64,000 bases of DNA from Crocodylus rhombifer (taxonomy: Eukaryota; Chordata; Crocodylia; Crocodylidae): contig JAVSML010000031.1 in the NCBI GenBank assembly GCA_038503035.1, positions 1,373,379 through 1,437,378 on the forward strand, given 5' to 3'. Below are positions 35,954 to 44,456 of the stretch, one piece after another; within the stretch, counting starts at the first letter, position 1, and each line of letters begins with the position of its first letter. A program made the position numbers and the translations under genes. The notes beneath the pieces are model-generated. The model was not told where the DNA came from. It was given only the letters and a program-made list of their open reading frames with translations, and did no database searches.

Positions 35954-36810
35954 AGAGATGCCTGGAGTGATCAGTTGGGACACAGACATCTCTTCACTGA
36001 AGCCCTGGCACCAAAGAAGGTAAGAGACCTTTTGAAATCTCTACTGGGGCTTTTCAGTGAGAGGCTGTCTCTGTGTCTTCCTGATTCACTACTTGAGGCT
36101 CACTGTATCCGAACTTTTGCTGCCAGAACTGTCAGACCCACTGTGTAAGTATTAACTGTGAGTAGAAAGAGTCAAGGTTAAGAGCCAAGGTTAAGAGTTA
36201 AAACTCTGTGTTGCTGTTGTCAGTGAAAGTATTTCCCTGTATGAATTGAGTTAAGTTCTGTAAAGAAATGTGAGGTCTTTCTGAGGCCAGAAGTAGAAAC
36301 CTTGTGCAGCCTCCCTGAAGACAACAGGTTTGTTCTGTGTGCTCTTCGAAAGCAAGGGTGCAAGGTGGAAACTCTTAGAGTGTGAATGTTTTTCCACGAT
36401 AAGCGTTGACCAAGGCTGAGACTAAACAAATGCTCTTGAACCTCGTGCCTCAATGCAGAAATTCCCTTGTGTGAATTGAGAGTATGAATTGAGAAATATG
36501 AGCCACTGACCAGGTCTGAGACTAAGGTTGGGTTCAGCTGCCCCAAGGCTGTCTAGGAGGGCAGTTCTGAATGCAAGGGGGCCCAACTGGAACCTCGTGA
36601 CCCAGTGGACAGGTTTACCCTTTCCCCGCCCTCATAAATGAGCCATGTCTAACTGTGAGTAACTGCATTGTGTGCTGTTATTGCAGTGGAGTCTTGTCTT
36701 TGGACATTAGCCACAGCATCTCTATGCCACTAGCAAATCTCACAACCTGACCAGACACCCTGAATAAGCCATTCTTGTATGAAAGACCTGTGTGAATTGA
36801 GTTTAAAGAT
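35954..36810 (+). other. Provirus untranslated leader with candidate splice donors
   Basis: About 850 bases separate the primer binding site from gag. AAGG/TAAGAG at about 36,018-36,025 fits a strong 5' splice site (AAG-GTAAGA) and is a candidate donor for a spliced env RNA; a second GTAAGT lies at 36,145-36,150. A short tandem repeat (AAGGTTAAGAG twice) is at about 36,173-36,200. No substantial open frame occurs. A packaging signal would be expected here but cannot be identified by eye. Confidence 0.55.
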
Positions 36811-38452
36811 ATGGGGAGCGGAAAGTCTAAAAGACATACCAGCTCTGCCAAAAGGGACTCCAGCATTGTACATGTACACACACTATGGCCATAAAAGTTG
36901 TAAGTTTCTAGACAAATGGAATTGGTATACCAGAGATGATTTTAGCTGGCAGTTTCCCCTGGATGGAACATTTGATTTAAGTGAAATTGTTCATCTCCAC
37001 ATAGACCTTGAGTTAAGAAGTAGTAATATGCCACAGACTCAGTGGGAAACATTTTTTTGATTAATATAAAGAAGCTTCCAAAAGATGTCAAAATAAAATA
37101 AATAAATAAAATAGGGGGAAAAAAATCAAGTTCGGAGTCTTAAAGACTCCCAAGAGAAACTAAAATCTCAGATAAAGGAATTAAACAGAAAGGTGCACCA
37201 AAAGGGGGTCCCCCATCAATACTACCATCAGCACCAAAACAACTTTATCCACAAATAACTGAGAATGAATTTGCAGAAGATATAACTGATTTTCTTAATG
37301 TGCCACCCCCATACCAGTTCCAGGCACAATCTGAACTTGAAGAAGTCCAAAGTAACCAAATAGACTCTTCTGGCAGGAATAGCCCACCTCACCAGGAAAC
37401 TATCACTCAACAACCGTCACCTGCCCCCAGGGCATGCCCACGCCCACCGAAGACATGGCGTCTGTCTCCTGAAATCTCAAGTCCCTTCTCTTGTTTAAGG
37501 TCTGGTACCCAGTATGGTCCAGCCCCTTCTTTAAAATCTAAGAAGGCTCAGCTTATGCCTTTACACCAACTTCCAGGGCAAGGTCCAAATGGGGAAACTA
37601 CAATCACAGTCCCTGTCCCTTGGACCCCAGGAGATCTCCTAAACCTTGTTAAACAATTTCCCAACATCAGAGAGGAGTCCCAGAAATTTAAAGATGAATT
37701 GGAAACTATAATCCATTGTTATGATCCAACATGGGCAGATTTGAACCAATTAATGAGAAGTGTTCTGCCCTCTGAGGTCTGCAACCACCTCATCACACAG
37801 GCTACTTGGCCTACTCAAGACCCCGGAATTGGAGATCACTTAGAAGATGCCCGAAGATGCCTCCTTGAAGCTGTGCTTAAAATTTGCCCCAGGAAAACTG
37901 ACTGGGCCAAAAATACATAACTGTAAACAAAATAAAGGAGAATCCCCAGCAGACTACATGGACCGCTTGAAACTAGTATTTGAAAGACATTCTGGTATTG
38001 AAAATGCAGCTGAAACTGCCCCAGAAGCAGTTGCTTCTGCTTTTGTCCACAGACTTCTTTCTAAAGTCCAGGAACAGTTGTGCACAATTGCTGTAGGGTG
38101 GCAGACCAAGCCACTTGCAGAACTAATCACCATTGCAAGTCACTGTACAACCTGCCAGGAAAAGAAAAAGGAATCCACAGAAACTAAGCTAATGTCATTG
38201 CAATTACAGACTTTAGACAGGGGCAGAAGCCGAGGTTTCCATCGAGGACAGTTCAGAGGCAGGGGACGTGGTCGTGGGATGGGACAAGGAGGATTTCAGT
38301 CCCAAAATAATGGCAGTTGTCATTATTGTGGACAACCAGGACAATGGAAGGCTCAATGTCCTCACCGGCCTGGCCAGCCGGGGATGACGTTTAAACCTCC
38401 ACCACCTCCTCTCACTCAATTCTCTGTCCCGAATCAGGGAGCCTCCTGTTAG
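36811..38452 (+). pseudogene. gag: Endogenous retroviral gag, broken
   Basis: Gag would form the virion core. A start at 36,811 gives MGSGKS, with the Gly needed for N-terminal myristoylation, but this frame stops after 27 codons. Matrix-like sequence (FPLDGTFD) continues in another frame and stops at 37,058-37,060. A third segment from about 37,200 carries the late-budding motif PPPY at 37,303-37,314 and the capsid N-terminal half to 37,920. After a frame change near 37,870 the capsid C-terminal half follows, with a major-homology-like region (NKGESPADYMDRL), an Arg/Gly-rich stretch and a zinc knuckle at 38,318-38,359. In that knuckle the His is Gln (codon 38,342-38,344), so metal binding should be lost. 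Stop TAG at 38,450-38,452. Domain order is normal for a gammaretroviral Gag. Confidence 0.85.
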
Positions 38453-38454
38453 GC

Positions 38455-38800
38455 TGCCTGAGGAATAGTAACATCATCACAGCCCCGCTTCTCCCACTTA
38501 ATCAAGATGATCCCTTTGTTTCCTGCATGATAAATGGCATCTCTACAAAATGTTTAGTAGACACTGGTGCAAGCTGCTCTACTTTTCAAGCTGAAGAATT
38601 TTCTACAACTCCGCTCTCCTCTGCTGTTGTAAACGCTGTGGGAATTTCAAATCAAAGTTCCTCATCCTGTTTCCCAACCATTACATGTTTCTCTTGGTCC
38701 TGTTTCTGATCAACATGCCTTTCTCTTTAGTCCTTGTTCTCCTGTTAATTTGTTAGGCAGAGATTTGCTTTGTAAACTCGGCTGTACTATCTATTGTTCT
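38455..38800 (+). pseudogene. pro: Endogenous retroviral protease, frameshifted
   Basis: This aspartic protease would cleave Gag and Pol. The active-site motif LVDTGAS is present, with the catalytic Asp codon at 38,560-38,562. The C-terminal flap partner motif LLGRDLL lies at about 38,747-38,770 but in a different frame; the shift is near 38,680. Relative to gag the protease sits in the -1 frame. Gammaretroviruses normally read through an in-frame stop instead, so the frame difference is probably another indel rather than a programmed shift. Confidence 0.8.
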
Positions 38801-38879
38801 CCTAATGGTGTTTATTTAGATGTCCCTTGTGATAACGAGATAGCAGTACTTGCCGCTTTAGCTAGCTCACCTCCTGAAC

Positions 38880-39540
38880 CTGAGTTCCCTGATCTTTCTG
38901 TGTTGCAAGAAGAAATCATAAAAGCTGTCCCTCCATTTCTCTGGTCCCAGCATGCTAATGAAGTAGGACAAATCCATACTGCCAAGCCTGTAAAAATTAG
39001 ATTAAACCCAGCTAAGCCTTTACCCAAAGTTGCTCAATACCCTTTACGTCCAGAAGCCGAAGAAGGGATAAGCCCTGTTATAACTGCCCTTTTAAAACAA
39101 CGTATCATTGTCCCGACTAAGAGCCCTTGTAATACGCCTATTTTTCCTGTAAAAAAACCTGGAAAGAATACCTATCGCTTTGTACAAGATCTCGTGCAGT
39201 AAATTCTGCAGTTTCACCTACTTTTCCTGTTGTACCAAATCCAGCTACTATCTTGGCCTGTATTCCCCCTAAAGCTTGTTATTTTACTGTTGTTGACTTG
39301 TGTTTTGCATTTTTTTCTATTCCAATACACCCTGATAGCCAGTTTCTCTTTGCATTTACCTATCAAGGACTTCATTATACCTAGACGCGATTGCCCCAGG
39401 GCTATACTGAATCCCCTTCTCTTTTTTTCCCAAATTCTGAAAAAGATCTAGATGACATAATATTTAAAGAAAATTCTGTGCTTGTGCAATATGTTAATGA
39501 TTTGCTCTTGGCATCTACCTCCCTAAAGCCTGTAAAAACA
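38880..39540 (+). pseudogene. pol: Endogenous retroviral reverse transcriptase, truncated and mutated
   Basis: The RT fingers begin in the frame of 38,750-39,202 with QYPLRPEAEEGI, SPCNTPIFPVKKPG and FVQDL. A one-base loss near 39,193 moves the rest to the next frame, with FTVVDL (first catalytic Asp) and LPQGYTESP. A TAG at 39,382-39,384 stands where a Trp is usual before TRLPQG. The catalytic box reads YVND (39,490-39,501) instead of YVDD, an inactivating change. About 13 codons later the sequence jumps into integrase: thumb, connection, RNase H and the integrase zinc-binding N-terminus are missing. Confidence 0.85.
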
Positions 39541-40418
39541 AAGAAGGCAGCACATCCCCCACCTTGGGGACCGTTTGTAAATTTACAATTAAATTTTATT
39601 CAAATGCAGAAACATTGTTCTTATGAATATGCTCTTGTTATTGTATGTATGTTTTCTGGATGGGTAGAAGCCTACCCATGTGCAAAAGCTGACACCATAA
39701 CTGTAAGCAAAATGTTGCTCAGAGACTTTATTCCAAGTTTTAATATTCCTTTATCCCTAAACTCAGATAGAGGAACTCATTTTACTGGACAGATAATAAA
39801 AGAAGTCTGCAAAGTCCTGCAGATCCAACAGAACTTTCATTGCCCATACCATCCGCAGGCCTCGGGTCAAGTAGAACACCAAAATGGCATTCTGAAAAAT
39901 AAACTGGCCAAAATTTGTGCTGAGACTCACCTAAAATGGCCAGATGCACTTCCCATAGCCCTTATGAGTATGAGATCTACTGCCAACCGAAAGACTGGGC
40001 TTAGCCCACATGAAATTCTAATGGGAAGACCCATGAGGCTCCCTGCCTCACCACCTGTTGCCTCCCACTTTTGTGATATACATTCACTTGATGATACCAT
40101 TCTAAACTATTGTAAAGTACTAATGAAGTGTGTTAAAGCTTTTCATTCACAGTACAGGCAGCTCTCCCCAAAGAACCAGATGAGCCCTGCCAGTCTATCC
40201 TGCCTGGAGATTGGGTCCATGTAAAAGTCCATCAACGAAAGTCATCGCTGGAACCTCACTGAAAAGGCCCATTCCAGGTACTCCTGACCACCAACACTGC
40301 AATAAAGTGTCAAGGACATCAGACATGGATCCATGCTTCACATAGTAAGAAAACATCAGCCCCATTAGACCTGGAATCTCCTCCATATCAATCTTGTAAT
40401 CAGCCTCCAGACTGGTAG
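39541..40418 (+). pseudogene. pol: Endogenous retroviral integrase, partial and mutated
   Basis: The DDE core that joins viral DNA to the host genome is recognisable. The first catalytic position is Asn (LQLNFIQ, codon 39,592-39,594) instead of Asp. The second Asp (NSDRGTHF, 39,766-39,768) and the Glu (SGQVEHQNG, 39,874-39,876) are kept, with 35 residues between them as expected of the D,D-35-E family. The frame shifts near 40,200, after which the C-terminal PGDWVHVK segment follows, with a TGA at 40,260-40,262 and the natural end at about 40,416-40,418. The N-terminal HHCC zinc domain is deleted. Confidence 0.85.
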
Positions 40419-40485
40419 TGAGCCTAGCGCCTGCCAGCAGGAGAGCTCAAAACCAGTAGTGAGCCAAGCGCCTACTGGCAAAGAG
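40411..40485 (+). repeat. Imperfect direct duplication at the pol/env junction
   Basis: TAGTGAGCCTAGCGCCTGCC (starting about 40,416) recurs as TAGTGAGCCAAGCGCCTACT about 42 bases later. It lies between the integrase stop and the env start. Confidence 0.6.
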
Positions 40486-40510
40486 GATTTTCCACTACAG
40501 AGCAAAGAAG

Positions 40511-41446
40511 ATGTGCCCCAATGACACCACTATGTCCTTCAGGACAGGAAAAAGGCCTCTACCTAGTCCCTGGTTCCTGAGGTGGAGTTGGTTAGTCGTG
40601 ATTTGGGTAGTTCTCAGTATTTCTTTTTTTTCAGCCATCTTATATGAACTTGACTCATCAGTTATAAGAAACTCTGTAAACCAAACTACACTTCTGCACC
40701 AACAAAGAAGATCACTTCATGAAAATGTGTTCTTGTCTTTAGTTAATCAAATTGGAATAGATTTAAATGTCTCTCATTGTTGGATATGTAGCCATGTCCC
40801 TATCTATTCTACTGGAGGAATACCCATGATACCAGTACCTTTGAATGCAACTCAGATGTTAGCCCCTTACTATTCAAATTTTCATGGGAACGAAACCTGG
40901 CAGAATGTAAGTTGCAACCGGTCTGAATATGTACAATTAGCTTATGCCACCCCTGGAAAGTTCTGTTGGACCTGTAATGGATCTCGTGTTGCAGTAGGAG
41001 TCAGTAAGTGTGAGGTATAATTTAAAATAAATGGTGCTTGGTTTTGTAATAATTCCTGGATATCTAACTACTCCCCTGCAGGTCAATTTTCAGGCTATTA
41101 TTCACAATGGATGATGTCCCCATGCTGTAATACAGGTGGATATACTGCATCAGCTGGTCACTATTTTGTGTGTGGAGATAAGGCCTATAAAAATCTTCCC
41201 TCTGGCTGGAGAGGAACGTGCTATGTCTCTGCAGCGTATCCTGCTTTTACTATGAGATCTTGTTTACCTAAAGGGAGAATTCGCAATGTTCATGGAATTA
41301 CAGAAAATCAAAGATTTTGGGGTATAATGTTCCCCAGCTATGGCGCAGGCTTAGCTATGTCTGAGATAAGGAAAGTTGCAGCATCTCTGGAAAAGATCGC
41401 TAATGCTACTGCTGATAATTTTGATAAAATAAATAGCAGAAAGTAA
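40511..41446 (+). pseudogene. env: Endogenous retroviral envelope remnant, interrupted and truncated
   Basis: Env would be a membrane glycoprotein. The frame opens with ATG at 40,511. Residues about 20-45 are hydrophobic with flanking Arg (signal peptide). The surface subunit has several Asn-x-Ser/Thr sites and the CWIC motif at 40,778-40,789, the form of the CxxC motif found in class I surface subunits. A TAA at 41,018-41,020 interrupts; the same frame then continues to 41,446 and enters the start of the transmembrane subunit. A clear furin site is not visible. The fusion core, CX6CC motif, membrane anchor and cytoplasmic tail are absent, because the 3' LTR follows after 60 bases. Confidence 0.82.
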
Positions 41447-41492
41447 AGAGAAAGAAAAACTAGAAGTTGAAAGGCTAATGGCTATATATATC

Positions 41493-41506
41493 TAAAAATT
41501 AGGGAA
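41493..41506 (+). promoter_or_regulatory. Weak polypurine tract before the 3' LTR
   Basis: The bases AAAAATTAGGGAA just before the LTR are purine-rich but interrupted by TT, a poor tract compared with typical gammaretroviruses. Confidence 0.4.
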
Positions 41507-41913
41507 TGTAGAAGTAATTGGCTTACTTGACTAGAAAAACAGACAAAGACCAGACGTGCTGATACTGCTTAATTCAAATGTTCTGAGATGAGGAATCCGC
41601 ATTCCTGCATGCCTTGGGTTATCTTGAGATCTTGCCCTATGCATAGATAGTTTGTTTAAGTAAACTTCCTAAGTTTCTGTGTAATTTACTATTGTTTTGT
41701 TTCTCCAAGGCGTATTTTTTATCTCTTTCTCTGTCTTTAGTATAAATACGCTTGTAAACTTAGAGAGTCTGAGAAATCCTTTGAAACAGACAAGTGGGTG
41801 ATTCCCCTTGCTGTATGGAATTCTCCCTGTGATCACAGTATAGCCTTAAATAAAGAAAAGCTGGCTCTGTCAGTTCTGATTCAACCACAATGCGAAGTTT
41901 GATTTCTTCCACA
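41507..41913 (+). promoter_or_regulatory. 3' LTR (407 bp) of the provirus
   Basis: Same length and ends as the 5' LTR (TGTAGAAG...TTCCACA). TATAAATA is at 41,741-41,748 and AATAAA at 41,849-41,854. Five substitutions separate it from the 5' copy. Confidence 0.95.
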
Positions 41914-42445
41914 GTAGCCTGTCCCCTGAAGAGAAGGAGCTAGCCTGGTTGAAGCGTTGCAGCTGGGGAAAGGTTAATGACTCACTGGGGGAAGGTTAAT
42001 GAAGGCACGACTCACTGGGAATCAAAAACTCCAGCAGGTAGAACCAGGGGAGGGAGTGGGACAGAAGTACCAGAGACAGAGACTTCTGGGTTACCAGGAA
42101 GACAGCCTGGGCTAGGAAAGCTGAAGCCACCACAGGTCCCTTTCAGGGCAATAAGGTTTTTGTGTATTTGCTTTATTTTGATGAGCAACTGTATATCACT
42201 GGGGCATGCTGTGAGATGCTCCAGGCAGCAAAGACCAGCAGGTTTCAAGATTGTATATTACTAAGGCTTGCTGAGAGATGCTTGGGGGAGGTTGAAAAGG
42301 TTCAGTGCCTGCTTGAAAAGGCCCTGAGGTGGCAACCTGCTACACATTTCTAGGTAATTTGATAGCAGCAATCCTAAGGTAGGTCTATGTTAGACAATGC
42401 AATGCTGTGCAAAGACACTAGTATACCTGCATCAGCATGATGCTT
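41914..42445. other. Unassigned sequence with internal duplications
   Basis: Outside the provirus this stretch shows a short imperfect duplication near 41,970-42,020 (AAGGTTAATGA with GACTCACTGGG) and a 62-base-period duplication starting at 42,190 and 42,252 (TGTATATCACT / TGTATATTACT, each followed by GATGCT-type sequence). It may be an unrecognised repeat. No gene is seen. Confidence 0.4.
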
Positions 42446-42449
42446 CACA

Positions 42450-42857
42450 TTGAGTCCACAGCAAAGCAACAAAAATTATTAGGGGGGCTGAAAGGAGTAG
42501 GGAAATGTTGCCTGGAGAAGAGAAGACCAAGGGAATTTGATACCAGTCTTCAGATATCTGAAGGTAGATCACAAAGAGGATAGAGAAGGGCTTTTCCCTG
42601 TGGCTATAGGGAACAGGACTAGGAGCAATAGCCTCTAGCTGTAGCAGGGGAAATTTAGGTTGGAGATTAGCAGGACTATGAGGGTGGTTAAACTTTATTA
42701 GAGAAGTTGAGGAACCTCCATCCTTGGAAATTTTCAAGAGCAGGTTACACAGACACTTGGTTGGGATGGTTTAGTCAGAAATGAGCCTGTCTTGAGCAAG
42801 GGGCTGGACTAGATGGCCTTGTGTGGCCCCTCCTATCCTGGCTTTCCCATGATCCCA
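42450..42857 (+). mobile_element. CR1 fragment, 3' part
   Basis: Plus-strand CR1 with a degraded ORF2 end (GGAGAAGAGAAGACCAAGGG, GGGGAAATTTAGGTTGGAGA) and 3' UTR (GGGGCTGGACTAGATGGCCT) leading to the tail near 42,857. Confidence 0.85.
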
Positions 42858-43545
42858 CAACTCTCCTGTTAAATTTCCCAGGTTACTCCAAAACAGCTAT
42901 AAGGAAAGTGGCATTCTCCATTCAGCTCTATATTGCTGTCCACTGCAGTAGTCAAGAAAAAGTCCTTCCCCTACTGCAGCACTAGGAATTGGTCAGCACT
43001 GGGTGCTGGTTAATGCAGAAGGTAAGATAATGAATGACCTGGCAGTAGGCAGTGAAAGGGCTGAAAACTGGCTAAAAATTTTGGAGAAACTGGGGCTGAT
43101 TTGTCTTCCCATTCCTGCTCTGTGACCTCCTCTGGCATCCAAGAATGAACTTCTAGGGCCGGGGCAGGTATCCTTGCATACCCCACTATAAGGAGTGTCC
43201 ATGAGGTTGTGAGTGAAGGGTGGGTCTCCTAGAGCAGAGATGTCTGTTCTTAACTTCCACTGAGGGATGTCTGGACCTGCAGGACCATGAAGTCATGACG
43301 GCACCTACTATTTCCCCCAGTACCCTGCTTCGTCTCTGCAGGGCCCTTCAGAAAGCACAGCATGGCACAGCATGTATTATCAGTAGGCTGATACCTGAAG
43401 TAATCCAGAGACCCAGGCAGTACAGAAGACATGCTTTCAGTGTCTCATGGGAGCCCTGTCCTCACTTTTCCCAGCTCTCTCACTAGTGGGTAAGATGCAA
43501 TCAGGGAAACCTGGGCTCATTTTGCTGCACTGAGACAAACATCAC
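42858..43545. other. Unassigned DNA
   Basis: No gene or definite repeat recognised. Confidence 0.35.
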
Positions 43546-43549
43546 TCAG

Positions 43550-43605
43550 GCCGATACCAGATCCAGGAACCAAACCCAGGTCTCAGACCAGTTCTCTAGT
43601 CACCA
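43550..43605 (-). repeat. tRNA-derived SINE-like remnant
   Basis: Reading the minus strand, GACTAGAGAACTGGTCTGAG followed by CCTGGGTTTGGTTCCTG resembles a tRNA-like head with a B-box (GGTTTGGTTCC). It is degenerate. Confidence 0.35.
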
Positions 43606-43927
43606 GTACTAGTAGAGATTATAAGCGACACAGCTCCTGGTTAAAAGGAAACAGGGTTGGACAGGTACCTAAAGAGGACATATAAACAGCTCTGGTGAGG
43701 CCTCACCTGTGTCCACTTTTGGGTATGTCAATTCAAGAAAGACATAGACAGATTAGAAAGAGTCCAGCAGAGAATTACAAATATTATTAGAGGCCTTCAA
43801 AGCATGATTTATGGGAAAAGGCTGGAAGAGCTAGGATTATTTAGTCTGGAGAAGAGAAGACCAAGGAAGGATTTGATCATGGTCTTCAAATACCGAAAGG
43901 GTTGTTATGAAGAGGACGGTGATAGGC

Positions 43928-44343
43928 CAAGGGTGGGGAAAATTGTAGATCTGGACAGTAGCCAGACTCCACTTCCTAGCAGCCCCTGCCCACACCACTC
44001 CCCACTGGTCTCCACAGAGACCCCAGGAGCAGTGGTGCAAGGTGTGACAGTGTGGGGTCATGGGCAGGGTCACGGAGGCAGTGCATCACAGCTCTGCCCC
44101 GGGTCTGGCCTGGTGCTGTTGCTGCTGCAAGATCCCAGCCTCTGCCCTGGCCCTGGAGCAGCATCTTGTCCAGCCATGTGCCCTGACTGCCGCTCTGGGC
44201 CGGTCTTCATAGAGACCCGGAGCATGGGACTGTCATGGCCTCACACTGGAGTGTGGCAGGGAGCAGTATGGGCAGGGGCTGCCGGGAAATGAAATCTGTG
44301 GCAGACCCAGTCCACCCCACGGGCTGGACTTTGCCCACCACTA
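43928..44343. mobile_element. hAT-type MITE (416 bp)
   Basis: Left end CAAGGGTGGGGAAAATTGTA and right end CTTTGCCCACCACTA are imperfect inverted repeats of the GGTGGGCAAA hAT type also seen at 34,725. Flanks TGATAGGC (43,920-43,927) and TGATAGAC (44,344-44,351) are an 8-bp duplication with one mismatch. The GC-rich interior has an open frame on each strand with no transposase motif. Confidence 0.8.
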
Positions 44344-44456
44344 TGATAGACTATTGCTTGTGGCTGCAATAATGCTGCAATGAAATAATGCTCCTCAATT
44401 GCAGCAAGGTGAATTTAGGTTGAGGATGGTTAAGCACTGAACAGGCTACCTAGGTT

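Larger units (their letters stand above)
35526..41913 (+). mobile_element. Class I (gammaretrovirus-like) endogenous retrovirus, complete provirus structure
   Basis: The 6388-bp provirus has LTR, primer binding site, leader, gag, pro, pol, env and LTR in order. The 4-bp GTAG at 35,522-35,525 and 41,914-41,917 is the target duplication; 4 bp is usual for gammaretroviruses. A PPPY late motif, one gag zinc knuckle, an RT with YVxD and an SU with CWIC also point to class I. Every coding region is damaged: multiple frameshifts, at least three stops, an internal pol deletion and a truncated env. It cannot encode infectious particles. Confidence 0.93.

Noticed and set aside
38450..38560. Programmed -1 frameshift between gag and pro
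   Set aside because: No convincing slippery heptamer with a downstream structure was seen, and class I retroviruses usually use stop readthrough; a plain indel is simpler.
39230..39451. 73-codon hydrophobic frame that could be a membrane protein
   Set aside because: It is an out-of-frame reading of the retroviral RT region.
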